64,000 nucleotides of DNA from Chryseobacterium jejuense (GTDB lineage: Bacteria > Bacteroidota > Bacteroidia > Flavobacteriales > Weeksellaceae), in assembly GCF_900100075.1 (NCBI RefSeq), contig NZ_FNEG01000008.1:124001-188000 (forward strand), written 5' to 3'. The notes below the pieces were generated by a model that was given only the letters and a program-made list of their open reading frames with translations, ran no database searches and had not been told where the DNA came from. This document shows, in pieces, positions 1 through 8,198 of the stretch (its first letter is position 1; the number at the start of each line of letters is the position of its first letter). Position numbers and translations under genes: made by a program.

Positions 1-324
1 GAATTGATTCTTGTAGAAAAAAATATTCAGCATCCTCATCTGAATATTTCACCGATGCTGTTGGTGCCATTTGTTGAAAATGCTTTTAAACACGGTGATC
101 TGCGTGGTAAAGGATTTGAGCTGAAAATTTCCGATCAGAATAAAGTATTGCATTTTTACCTTTTAAATTTTAAAAAAGACAAGATGAAAGACTCTGTTTC
201 CGGAATTGGTATTCAGAATGTGAAAAAAAGACTGGAAATATTATATCCTAAACACGAGCTGAATATAAAAGATTCCGAAACAGAATTTATGGTAGATTTA
301 AAAATTGATTTGAAGGATGAATAA
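1..324 (+). CDS. Sensor histidine kinase, LytS/YehU type (C-terminal part only)
   Basis: The gene enters from outside the window, so only the last 107 codons are seen. They hold an ATP-binding domain of the LytS class: an N-box (PFVENAFKHG) near the left edge and a G-box (GIGIQNVKKRL) about 40 residues before the end. In this family the kinase sits in the inner membrane and phosphorylates a LytTR regulator. Its stop overlaps the start of exactly such a regulator by 8 bp, so the two are very likely cotranscribed partners. The sensor region and signal cannot be judged from this fragment. Confidence 0.9.
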   Translation, partial: ELILVEKNIQHPHLNISPMLLVPFVENAFKHGDLRGKGFELKISDQNKVLHFYLLNFKKDKMKDSVSGIGIQNVKKRLEILYPKHELNIKDSETEFMVDLKIDLKDE

Positions 325-991
325 AATTAAATGTATCATCGTTGATGATGAACCTCTGGCTATATCGCTTCTTGAACAGTACGTACAGAAAATTCCATTT
401 CTTGAGCTTGTTTTTTCCACAGAAAATCCCATTGAGGCGCTAGAGTATATTCAGAATAATGATTCAGATCTTATTTTTCTGGACATCCAGATGCCGGAGC
501 TTACGGGAATCAATTTCATGAAGATCGTGGGTTCCAAACAAAAATATATTTTAACAACAGCTTATTCAGAATATGCATTGGAAGGGTATGAACATAATAT
601 TGTTGATTATCTTCTGAAACCTATTTCCTTTGAACGCTTCCAGAAGAGTGCTCTGAAAGCCCAGGAGCGATTTTCTTTTCAGGAAGAAGAGTCTCATTTT
701 TTCGTTAAATCATCAGGGCAACAGCATCGTATCAATTTTAATGAGATCCTTTATATCGAAAGCATCAAAGACTATGTGAATATCCGAACTGCCGGAGAAG
801 AGTATATCGTTCTGGATACGCTTAAATCTATGGAGAATCAGCTGTCTGATAAGTTTGTAAGAATTCATAAGTCTTTTATCATTAATCTGGATAAAATCAA
901 AAGTATTGGAGCTAAAAAGCTGGTGTTATCAGAACAGGAAATTCCAATAGGAGACAGTTATAAGTCTAATCTTTTAGAGAGATTGAAATAG
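317..991 (+). CDS. LytTR-family response regulator
   Basis: This 224-residue protein has a receiver domain (about 1-118) with the acidic pair D10/D11, the phospho-acceptor D56 in LDIQMP and the conserved lysine in YLLKPIS. A LytTR DNA-binding domain (about 125-224) follows, with FFVKSSGQ and an IRIHKSFIIN-like core (seen as VRIHKSFIIN). It starts inside the last codons of the upstream kinase gene, which supports translational coupling. Bacteroidota have many such pairs; neither regulon nor stimulus can be deduced here. The gene is followed by a perfect palindrome that may end the transcript. Confidence 0.93.
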   Translation: MNKIKCIIVDDEPLAISLLEQYVQKIPFLELVFSTENPIEALEYIQNNDSDLIFLDIQMPELTGINFMKIVGSKQKYILTTAYSEYALEGYEHNIVDYLLKPISFERFQKSALKAQERFSFQEEESHFFVKSSGQQHRINFNEILYIESIKDYVNIRTAGEEYIVLDTLKSMENQLSDKFVRIHKSFIINLDKIKSIGAKKLVLSEQEIPIGDSYKSNLLERLK

Positions 992-1007
992 AATACGAGA
1001 ACAACTC

Positions 1008-1040
1008 AAACCTTATAGGTTTCAAAAACCTATAAGGTTT
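1008..1040. repeat. Perfect 15-bp palindrome, likely terminator-like repeat
   Basis: AAACCTTATAGGTTT at 1008-1022 is followed after 3 bases by its exact reverse complement at 1026-1040. It lies 17 bp after the LytTR regulator gene and could fold into a strong RNA hairpin ending that transcript, but there is no clean T-run after it. It may instead belong to a dispersed palindrome family. Confidence 0.6.
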
Positions 1041-1054
1041 AGAACTATTTCTTC

Positions 1055-1215
1055 ATCCACAATCTGCGTAATCCGCAAAATCTGCGTGAGATTAAAAAAA
1101 AAATTTTCACGCTGATTTAGGAGATTGAGCAGATCTTTTTTAGGTTTTGGCTAAAGCCAATTGATGATTTGTTTTATAAAAAGCGGACTAAAGTCCGCTC
1201 CTATTGAATTCTTAT
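1055..1215 (+). repeat. Two-hairpin dispersed repeat, copy 1
   Basis: This occupies most of the 333-bp gap between the LytTR regulator and the aconitase gene. In order it has a CTGCG-rich stretch (AATCTGCGTAATCCGC and similar, about 1060-1090), palindrome TTGGCTAAAGCCAA (1147-1160), 22 spacer bases, palindrome GCGGACTAAAGTCCGC (1183-1198), then CTATTGAA. The same order occurs in opposite orientation near 37,820-37,930. No ORF lies inside, so it looks like a REP-type or non-autonomous element. Confidence 0.65.
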
Positions 1216-1267
1216 AATTGTGTTGGAATCTACAGATAAAGAATCATTTTAATGGTAATAAAAACAA

Positions 1268-1297
1268 AAAAGACGGCTTCTGCTGAAGCCGTCTTTT
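1268..1297 (-). terminator. Rho-independent terminator of the mitochondrial-type aconitase gene
   Basis: AAAAGACGGCTTC and its reverse complement flank a TGCT loop, giving a 13-bp stem. It lies 28 bp beyond the stop codon of the minus-strand aconitase gene. The A-tract on the plus strand provides the U-run in the minus-strand RNA. Confidence 0.85.
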
Positions 1298-1324
1298 ATA
1301 ATTAATCGATCTAACAATTAATTT

Positions 1325-3592
1325 TTATTTCTCTTGTTGTTTAATCAAGTTTAGCGCAGAACCAGCCTTGAACCAATCGATCTGTTGATCGTTGTAAGTA
1401 TGGTTTGCCATGATGATATCTTTAGTTCCGTCTTTGTGAACGAATTCTAAAGTCAATTGTTTTCCTGGAGCGAACTGATCAAGGTTTAAGAAGTTAACCG
1501 TGTCATCTTCCAGGATTTTATCATAATCAGACTCATTAGCGAAAGTGATTCCCAGCATCCCTTGTTTTTTAAGGTTTGTTTCGTGAATCCTTGCGAATGA
1601 TTTTACCAATACTACTTTTACACCAAGGTGTCTAGGCTCCATGGCTGCGTGCTCTCTTGAAGAACCTTCACCATAGTTTTGGTCTCCTACAACAATGGTT
1701 GGAACGCCTGCCGCTTTATAAGCTCTTTGTACAGCAGGAACTTCACCATATTCACCCGTTAATTCGTTTTTAACGTGGTTGGTTTCCATATTGTAAGCGT
1801 TTACAGCACCAATTAACATATTGTTTGAAATATTGTCTAAGTGACCTCTGTATTTCAACCATGGTCCAGCCATAGAAATGTGGTCAGTTGTACATTTTCC
1901 GAATGCTTTGATTAATACTTTTGCTCCCGTAATATTTTTACCATCCCAAGCCGGGAATTCTTCTAATAACTGAAGTCTGTCTGAAGTAGGGCTTACGTTT
2001 ACTACAACGCTGGATCCATCTGCAGAGGGTGCCTGGTAGCCATTGTCATCTACTGCAAATCCTTTTGCAGGAAGTTCGAACCCTTTAGGCTCGTTAAGTT
2101 TTACCTGCTCGCCAGCTTCATTGGTTAAAGTATCAGTAATCGGGTTGAAGTCTAATCTACCTGAGATTGCCACAGCCGCTACCATTTCTGGAGAAGCTAC
2201 GAATGCATGAGTATTGGGGTTACCATCAGCTCTTTTTGCAAAGTTTCTGTTGAAAGAGTGAATAATCGAGTTTTTCTCCCCTTTTTCAGCACCTTCTCTG
2301 TCCCATTGTCCGATACATGGTCCACAAGCATTGGTAAAGATTCTTGCGTTTTCAAATTTTCTGAATGAATCTAAGAAACCATCTCTTTCCGCTGTGAATT
2401 TCACCTGCTCAGAACCTGGGTTAATCCCTAAAATTGCTTTAGGTTTTACTCCTTTAGATACTGCATCTTCTACGATGGAAGCCGCTCTTGATAAATCTTC
2501 ATAAGAAGAGTTGGTACAAGAACCGATAAGCGCCCATTCAACTTCCAATGGCCATCCGTTAGCCTCAGCTTTAGCTTTGAATTCAGCAACAGGAGTCGCC
2601 AAGTCTGGAGTGAAAGGTCCGTTTAAGTGTGGAGTTAGTTCAGAAAGGTTAATTTCAATTAATTGATCGAAATATTGTTCCGGGTTTGCATATACTTCAG
2701 CATCCCCTGTTAAATGTTCAGCAATTTTATCTGCTGCATCTACCACATCCTGTCTTCCTGTTGCAGAAAGATATCTTCTCATGGAATCATCATATCCGAA
2801 AGTAGACGTTGTAGCTCCGATTTCAGCACCCATATTACAGATGGTACCCTTACCTGTAGCAGAAAGAGATTCTGCTCCTTCACCGAAATATTCTACAATA
2901 CATCCTGTACCTCCTTTTACGGTAAGAATTCCCGCTACTTTTAAGATAACATCTTTAGCAGAAGTCCATCCATTCATTTTACCGGTTAATTTAACCCCGA
3001 TAAGTTTAGGCATTTTAAGCTCCCAAGCCATTCCTGCCATTACGTCTACAGCATCAGCACCACCTACACCAATAGCAACCATTCCTAGTCCGCCGGCGTT
3101 TACGGTGTGAGAGTCGGTTCCAATCATCATTCCTCCAGGGAAAGCATAGTTTTCCAATACAACCTGGTGAATGATACCTGCTCCGGGCTTCCAGAATCCG
3201 ATTCCGTATTTATCACATACAGAACTTAAGAAGTTGAACACCTCAGAGTTTTTGTTGATACCTTCCTGTAGATCTTTATCAGCACCTACTTTCGCCTGAA
3301 TCAGGTGATCGGCATGAGCTGTTGAAGGAACAGCTACTTTAGTTTTTCCAGCCTGCATAAACTGTAAAAGTGCCATCTGTGCTGTTGCATCCTGCATAGC
3401 TACTCTATCCGGTGCAAAATCTACATAAGAGTTTCCTCTTTCATGTGCTTGTGTAGCATTTCCTTCCCAAAGGTGGGTGTAAAGAATTTTTTCTGAAAGG
3501 GTAAGAGGTTTTCCCACAATCTGTCTTGCCGCAGCAATTCTCTCTGGGTAACGCTCGTACACTTTTTTGATCATATCAATATCAAAAGTCAT
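1325..3592 (-). CDS. Aconitate hydratase, mitochondrial type
   Basis: This 755-residue protein interconverts citrate and isocitrate in the TCA cycle. The three Fe-S cluster cysteines are visible: C359 in GSCTNSS, and C423 and C426 in ACGPCIGQ. Motifs such as VGVGGADAVDVMAG-like (IGVGGADAVDVMAG) and the swivel-domain SSREHAA are present. Length and sequence are closest to eukaryotic mitochondrial aconitase rather than the longer bacterial AcnA/IRP1 type. It lies downstream of an acnB-type gene on the same strand. A terminator between the two implies its own promoter. It is unclear which enzyme carries the main flux. Confidence 0.96.
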   Translation of the reverse strand: MTFDIDMIKKVYERYPERIAAARQIVGKPLTLSEKILYTHLWEGNATQAHERGNSYVDFAPDRVAMQDATAQMALLQFMQAGKTKVAVPSTAHADHLIQAKVGADKDLQEGINKNSEVFNFLSSVCDKYGIGFWKPGAGIIHQVVLENYAFPGGMMIGTDSHTVNAGGLGMVAIGVGGADAVDVMAGMAWELKMPKLIGVKLTGKMNGWTSAKDVILKVAGILTVKGGTGCIVEYFGEGAESLSATGKGTICNMGAEIGATTSTFGYDDSMRRYLSATGRQDVVDAADKIAEHLTGDAEVYANPEQYFDQLIEINLSELTPHLNGPFTPDLATPVAEFKAKAEANGWPLEVEWALIGSCTNSSYEDLSRAASIVEDAVSKGVKPKAILGINPGSEQVKFTAERDGFLDSFRKFENARIFTNACGPCIGQWDREGAEKGEKNSIIHSFNRNFAKRADGNPNTHAFVASPEMVAAVAISGRLDFNPITDTLTNEAGEQVKLNEPKGFELPAKGFAVDDNGYQAPSADGSSVVVNVSPTSDRLQLLEEFPAWDGKNITGAKVLIKAFGKCTTDHISMAGPWLKYRGHLDNISNNMLIGAVNAYNMETNHVKNELTGEYGEVPAVQRAYKAAGVPTIVVGDQNYGEGSSREHAAMEPRHLGVKVVLVKSFARIHETNLKKQGMLGITFANESDYDKILEDDTVNFLNLDQFAPGKQLTLEFVHKDGTKDIIMANHTYNDQQIDWFKAGSALNLIKQQEK

Positions 3593-3908
3593 ATCGTATT
3601 TAGTTTTGTTCTTTGTCCGTTAATGTTTCTTTCTCTGATATTTTAAAAGAGAAAAATCGTTTTTTATATATCAAAAAATGTTCCTATAATCCATAAATAG
3701 GGCAGTTTTGATTCTAAAACCAAGAGATTTTATAACTTTCAATTTAAGAAAAAATAGATTCTATTTTCTCGATTTTCTCGGAAAAAAATCGTATCTAAGT
3801 TAAAATAGAACGATTCTAAACAAAAAATGGAAGATTTTAGATCCAAAAGGACTAAAATCTTCCATTGATATGATTTTCAATAGTCTTGCGACTTATTGGT
3901 CTATGCTG
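3593..3908 (-). other. Intergenic region between the two aconitase genes
   Basis: This AT-rich gap holds the terminator of the upstream acnB gene and must hold the promoter of the downstream aconitase gene. A perfect palindrome, AAAATAGA-T-TCTATTTT, lies at 3751-3767, and related half-sites (AATAGAACGATTCTA) lie near 3804-3818. These could be an operator, but no promoter consensus was clear on the minus strand. No small ORF is convincing. Confidence 0.45.
3826..3866 (-). terminator. Terminator of acnB
   Basis: AATGGAAGATTTTA (3826-3839) pairs perfectly with TAAAATCTTCCATT (3853-3866). On the minus strand the hairpin is followed by a T-run (complement of the A-run at 3822-3827). It sits 42 bp past the acnB stop codon and separates the two aconitase transcripts. 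Confidence 0.8.
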
Positions 3909-6692
3909 TTAGTGAGCACTTGTACTTGTTAATTCCTTGATAGAAGGAACAAAAGTAGTAAGGTCAATACCTTCAACAGCTGCTTTATATTCCTCAATAC
4001 TTGGAATTCTTCCGATGATAGCAGAAAGAACAACAACCGGAGTTGAAGCCAATAGAGATTCTCCTTTTTTACGTTCAGAATCTTCTACTACTCTTCCTTG
4101 GAATAGACGCGTTGAAGTAGCTAAAACAGTATCTCCTTTAGCTGCTTTTTCCTGGTTACCCATACAAAGGTTACATCCAGGACGCTCAAGGTACATTACG
4201 TTTTCGTATTCTGTACGAGCTTCACCTTTTGGAGCATTGTCATTAAATTCAAAACCTGAATATTTCTCTAATAATTCCCAGTCACCTTCAGCTTTTAACT
4301 CGTCAATGATGTTGTAAGTAGGAGCTGCCACTACTAGAGGTGCGCTAAATTCTACTTTACCATTTTTCTTTTCAAGGTTTTTCAGCATCTGAGAAACTAT
4401 TTTCAAGTCTCCTTTGTGAACCATACAAGATCCAACGAAACCAAGATCTACTTTTTTCTCACCACCATAATAAGAAAGATCTCTGATGGTATCGTGAGTA
4501 TATCTTTTAGAAACATCATCATTGTTTACATCCGGGTCAGCAATCATAGGTTCTACGATTACATCAAGATCTACAACAACTTCAGCGTAATATTTAGCGT
4601 TTGAATCCGGAGTAAGAGCTGGTTTTTCACCTGATCTGATCTCTTCAATTCTCTTATTAGCTTTGTCAATTAATCCCTGAAGAACCTTGTTATGGTTATC
4701 CATTCCTTTGTCAATCATAATCTGGATTCTGCCTTTAGCGATTTCCAATGATTCGATTAGGGTATTGTCTTCAGAAATGTTGATAGATGCTTTAGCCTTC
4801 ATTTCAGCAGTCCAGTCTGTAAATGTGAATGCCTGGTCAGCAGGAAGCGTTCCAATGTGAACCTCAATGATTCTTCCCTGGAATACGTTCTCCCCTCCAA
4901 ATTGCTTCAACATCTGAGCCTGAGTAGCATGAACCACATCACGGAAATCCATGTGAGGTTTCATTTCACCTTTGAAAGTTACTTTTACAGATTCTGGGAT
5001 AGGCATTGATGCCTCACCTGTAGCTAATGCAAGAGCAACCGTTCCAGAGTCAGCTCCGAAAGCAACTCCTTTAGACATTCTTGTGTGAGAGTCACCACCA
5101 ATGATGATTGCCCACTCGTCTACAGTGATATCGTTAAGAACTTTGTGAATAACGTCAGTCATAGAATGGTATTCACCTTTCGGGTCACGAGCTGTGATTA
5201 ATCCGAAATCGTTCATGAATTTCATTAGCTTAGGAATGTTCGCCTGAGCTTTTTTATCCCAAACTGAAGCAGTGTGACAACCTGATTGGTAAGCACCGTC
5301 AACAACTGGTGAAATTACAGTAGCCGCCATTGATTCAAGCTCCTGAGAAGTCATAAGACCTGTTGTATCCTGAGAACCAACGATGTTTACCTGTACACGA
5401 ACGTCTGAACCAGCATGTAATACTTTTCCTGGTGTAGTTCCTACTGCATTTCTGTTGAAGATTTTTTCAACTGCCGTAAGACCTTGTCCTTCGTGAGAAA
5501 TTTCTTTTGATGGAGCAAAAACCGTTGGAGCTTCAACACCTAAAACCTGAGCGGCAAATGTTTGTAATTTCTTACCGAATACAATTGCATAAGATCCTCC
5601 AGCCTTGATGAATTCCATTTTTTGTGGCGTGAAAGACTTCGTAAGGTCAATCAATTCCTGATCTCCGTTATATAATTTCTTTTCTTTTGTATTAATGGTT
5701 AAAACAGTTCCTGTAGCTACTGAATAAGCTTCTTCAAGAACGATATCGCCATTTTCGTTACGAACAGGGTTTCCGTTTTCGTCTACTTTCTTCACCCAGT
5801 TCTTAAGGTCAACACCAATACCTCCGGTAACATCCACTGTCGTAAGGAAGATTGGAGAAATACCGTTTGTACCTCCAACAATTGGAGCGATATTTACGAA
5901 TGGTACATATGGGCTTGCTTGTTTACCAGTCCATAAAGCCACGTTGTTTACCCCGGACATTCTGGATGAACCTACACCCATTGTTCCTTTTTCAGCAATA
6001 AGCATAACGCTCGCATCAGGATGTTGCGCCTGTAAAGCTTTGATTTCTTCCTGAGCTGCAGGAGTAATCATACATTTACCATGAAGTTCACGGTCTGATC
6101 TTGAGTGAGCCTGGTTACCCGGAGAAAGTAAATCAGTAGAAATGTCTCCTTCACCAGCGATATAAGTAATCACTTTGATTTCTTCAGCTACTTCTGGAAG
6201 TTTAGTGAAGAATTCAGCCTGTGCATAGCTTTCTAAAATTTCTTTAGCAATTGCATTTCCGCTGTTGTATGCCTCTTTTAAACGGTTAGTGTCCGCTTCA
6301 TAAAGGAAAACCTGAGTTTTAAGAACGTCTGCAGCTTGTTGAGCAATAGCAGCATCGTTTCCTAAAGCTAGGTCTAATAATACTTCGATAGATTTACCTC
6401 CTTTCATGTGAGATAATAATTCAAAAGCGAAAGCCTGAGAGATTTCTTCTACTACGGATTCACCTAGAATGATCTCTTTTAAAAATTTAGCTTTTACACC
6501 AGCTGCACTTGTAGTTCCCGGTAGGGTGTTGTAGATGAAAAATTTAAGAGAGTCCGTTCGATCTGCATTACCAGAGTCTTTGATCTGTGCGATAATTTCG
6601 CTTAGTAATTCAGCACCATCAATTGGCTTTGGATGAAGCCCCTGGTCTTTTCTTTCTTCAATCTCTTTAATGTAATCCTTATAAATATTCAT
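3909..6692 (-). CDS. acnB: Aconitate hydratase B (bifunctional aconitase / 2-methylisocitrate dehydratase type)
   Basis: This 927-residue protein begins with the N-terminal helical-repeat (HEAT-like) region seen only in AcnB, followed by the swivel domain placed ahead of the catalytic domains. Fe-S ligands are seen in VGSCMVHKGD and in PGCNLCMGNQ (cysteines near 840 and 843). AcnB normally catalyses citrate to isocitrate conversion and can dehydrate 2-methylcitrate-derived substrates. It is first in transcription order, followed by its own terminator and the second aconitase gene. E. coli AcnB is about 865 residues; the extra length reflects loops in the middle of the protein. Confidence 0.96.
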   Translation of the reverse strand: MNIYKDYIKEIEERKDQGLHPKPIDGAELLSEIIAQIKDSGNADRTDSLKFFIYNTLPGTTSAAGVKAKFLKEIILGESVVEEISQAFAFELLSHMKGGKSIEVLLDLALGNDAAIAQQAADVLKTQVFLYEADTNRLKEAYNSGNAIAKEILESYAQAEFFTKLPEVAEEIKVITYIAGEGDISTDLLSPGNQAHSRSDRELHGKCMITPAAQEEIKALQAQHPDASVMLIAEKGTMGVGSSRMSGVNNVALWTGKQASPYVPFVNIAPIVGGTNGISPIFLTTVDVTGGIGVDLKNWVKKVDENGNPVRNENGDIVLEEAYSVATGTVLTINTKEKKLYNGDQELIDLTKSFTPQKMEFIKAGGSYAIVFGKKLQTFAAQVLGVEAPTVFAPSKEISHEGQGLTAVEKIFNRNAVGTTPGKVLHAGSDVRVQVNIVGSQDTTGLMTSQELESMAATVISPVVDGAYQSGCHTASVWDKKAQANIPKLMKFMNDFGLITARDPKGEYHSMTDVIHKVLNDITVDEWAIIIGGDSHTRMSKGVAFGADSGTVALALATGEASMPIPESVKVTFKGEMKPHMDFRDVVHATQAQMLKQFGGENVFQGRIIEVHIGTLPADQAFTFTDWTAEMKAKASINISEDNTLIESLEIAKGRIQIMIDKGMDNHNKVLQGLIDKANKRIEEIRSGEKPALTPDSNAKYYAEVVVDLDVIVEPMIADPDVNNDDVSKRYTHDTIRDLSYYGGEKKVDLGFVGSCMVHKGDLKIVSQMLKNLEKKNGKVEFSAPLVVAAPTYNIIDELKAEGDWELLEKYSGFEFNDNAPKGEARTEYENVMYLERPGCNLCMGNQEKAAKGDTVLATSTRLFQGRVVEDSERKKGESLLASTPVVVLSAIIGRIPSIEEYKAAVEGIDLTTFVPSIKELTSTSAH

Positions 6693-6981
6693 AATAGAAG
6701 GTCTTTCAATATTAAAGGTAGACTATTTCGCTGCTTCTTTACTGGTCTGTATAACTACAGTTAATGACATTTTGAGGTCTTGCATGTGATGCAACATTCA
6801 CCAAAGAAGGTCAGCATAATCTACTTTTTTTAAAAGTTTTTTAAATTATTAAACAATTCAAAATGTTCCCCAAAATTACGAAATTTTACGATTTTATGAG
6901 AATGAAATTATTTAGATTCTTTATAAATATGAATTTGATATTTTCTATTTTTGGGCGTAATATTGCAGACAAATGGTGAAT

Positions 6982-7755
6982 ATGAAAAATATCCTGAATA
7001 TTTTGTGCGTTTTTATTTCGATTTCTGTTTTCTCTCAGGCTAGATCTGTGAAGAAACCTGCGATTAAAAATGCTACGAAAACTACCGTGAAAAAAGAGAA
7101 AAATGTGGTAACTAAACATAATCCGGATCTGGTTGTTATTAACAAAGATCTTCCTCTTCTGATTCCCAAAAAGAAAGGAGATAGTTTCGGATATGTGAAT
7201 CAAAACGGGAAATATATCATTCAACCGGAGTATCATATTGCCGTATTCTTTTATGAAGATTGCAACCTTCTGAACTCTCCGAATGAAAAAGTGAGGAAAT
7301 TTGGAGCAAAAGACTACGCAACAGTAGAAAAGAATATGATTTCTTATCGGGTAGATCATTCCGGAAAAAGAGTGTATCAGTTTAAAGATTCCGATCTTGG
7401 AAAATGTAAGTTTGAAGAATATAAACATCAACTTTTCCAGGCCTATATTCTCAATGGTTTCTATGGGATTATTGAAAAATCAAAATTTGTCAACGCTGCA
7501 GACTACCGTCAATATCAGATTTATCCACAATATCAATATTTATTCATCATGGAAGGAGACGATGTTTCCGATCCAATGATTGTGGCTTCAAACAACGATA
7601 AATTTGGAGTTATTGATGTGAATAACAAAATCATTATTCCCTTCGAATATTCAAATATTAAAAGAAACTTCAGCTGGAAGTTGGGTAAAATGTTTGAAGT
7701 GACCAAAGACGGTAAAAACTATTATTACATCGATGCAAATAATAAGACATACTAG
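6982..7755 (+). CDS. Secreted WG-repeat protein
   Basis: A signal peptide (MKNILNILCVFISISVFSQA) is followed by a lysine-rich stretch and then WG-type beta repeats: FGYVNQNGKYIIQPEY near residue 70, and FGVIDVNNKIIIPFEY plus YYYIDANNK toward the C-terminus. WG repeats are common in exported Bacteroidota proteins of unknown role. The ATG at 6982 was preferred to one at 6973 because it gives a typical short n-region. A TATTTTTG box at 6946-6953 resembles a -7 element. The gene is single, with divergent acnB upstream. Confidence 0.75.
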   Translation: MKNILNILCVFISISVFSQARSVKKPAIKNATKTTVKKEKNVVTKHNPDLVVINKDLPLLIPKKKGDSFGYVNQNGKYIIQPEYHIAVFFYEDCNLLNSPNEKVRKFGAKDYATVEKNMISYRVDHSGKRVYQFKDSDLGKCKFEEYKHQLFQAYILNGFYGIIEKSKFVNAADYRQYQIYPQYQYLFIMEGDDVSDPMIVASNNDKFGVIDVNNKIIIPFEYSNIKRNFSWKLGKMFEVTKDGKNYYYIDANNKTY

Positions 7756-7937
7756 ATGATAAGTGATGAATGATAGATGATAAATGATGATTGCTCATTA
7801 CTTATGAAGGTTTTATAACGTCTATTGAGTCATACACAACTTTATATTAATCTTAACATGCCCTGTCATTCTGAATGTAACGAAGTGAAATGAAGAATCT
7901 CATTTATAAAAGAGATTCCTCCTTCGTCGGAATGACA
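7755..7937. repeat. ATGA-rich tract and long inverted repeat of the TGTCATTCTGA family
   Basis: After the WG gene there is an ATGATAA/GATGAAT low-complexity tract (about 7756-7795). Then TGTCATTCTGA (7864-7874) pairs with the right arm ending in CGGAATGACA (7928-7937). Inner segments (CGAAG and GAAGAATCTC against GAGATTCCTCCTTCG) also pair, giving one long hairpin. A shorter member of the same family lies at 58,619-58,664. No ORF is present. Confidence 0.65.
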
Positions 7938-8053
7938 ACAAACTAAACGGATTTTAACTCTAATTTTTTCATACCGCTAACACTTTAATAATAGTCTCGT
8001 AGGTAAGGAATCCGTACCTCGAATCCCGAAGCCTTCATCTCATATATTTTTTG

Positions 8054-8061
8054 TAATTTCG
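8054..8061 (+). promoter_or_regulatory. Candidate -7 promoter box for the TPP-controlled receptor gene
   Basis: TAATTTCG is one mismatch from the Bacteroidota -7 box TAnnTTTG. It would place the transcript start about 7 bases downstream, just before the first conserved bases of the TPP riboswitch. No convincing -33 TTG was found, so the call rests on this spacing. Confidence 0.4.
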
Positions 8062-8069
8062 CGGCTGAA

Positions 8070-8145
8070 ATAAAGGGGTGCTTTAACAGGCTGAGATTAT
8101 ACCCACTGAACCTGGAACAGGTAATGCTGTTTAGGGACATCAACT
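8070..8145 (+). promoter_or_regulatory. TPP (THI-element) riboswitch
   Basis: The conserved TPP aptamer core is plain: AGGGGTGC, CAGGCTGAGATTATACCC, TGAACCTGGAACAGGTAATG and TTTAGGGACATCA in the right order and spacing. It lies about 55 bases upstream of a TonB-dependent receptor gene on the same strand. In known members thiamin pyrophosphate binding represses the downstream gene, so the receptor is probably used for thiamin or a precursor. Confidence 0.95.
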
Positions 8146-8198
8146 CTACTGAGGGTTGAATTTGTATAATATCTTATCGATCCCCTTTTATTCATTAA

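Noticed and set aside
2714..3110. Plus-strand ORFs of 76 and 109 residues inside the mitochondrial-type aconitase gene
   Set aside because: They lie antisense to a clear, well-conserved gene, have no family resemblance and no promoter; they are shadows of its codon pattern.
6886..7431. A 181-residue minus-strand ORF across the WG-repeat gene
   Set aside because: It is antisense to a gene with a good signal peptide and family repeats, and its composition (Phe/Ile/Asn/Arg-rich) is typical of reversed AT-rich coding sequence.
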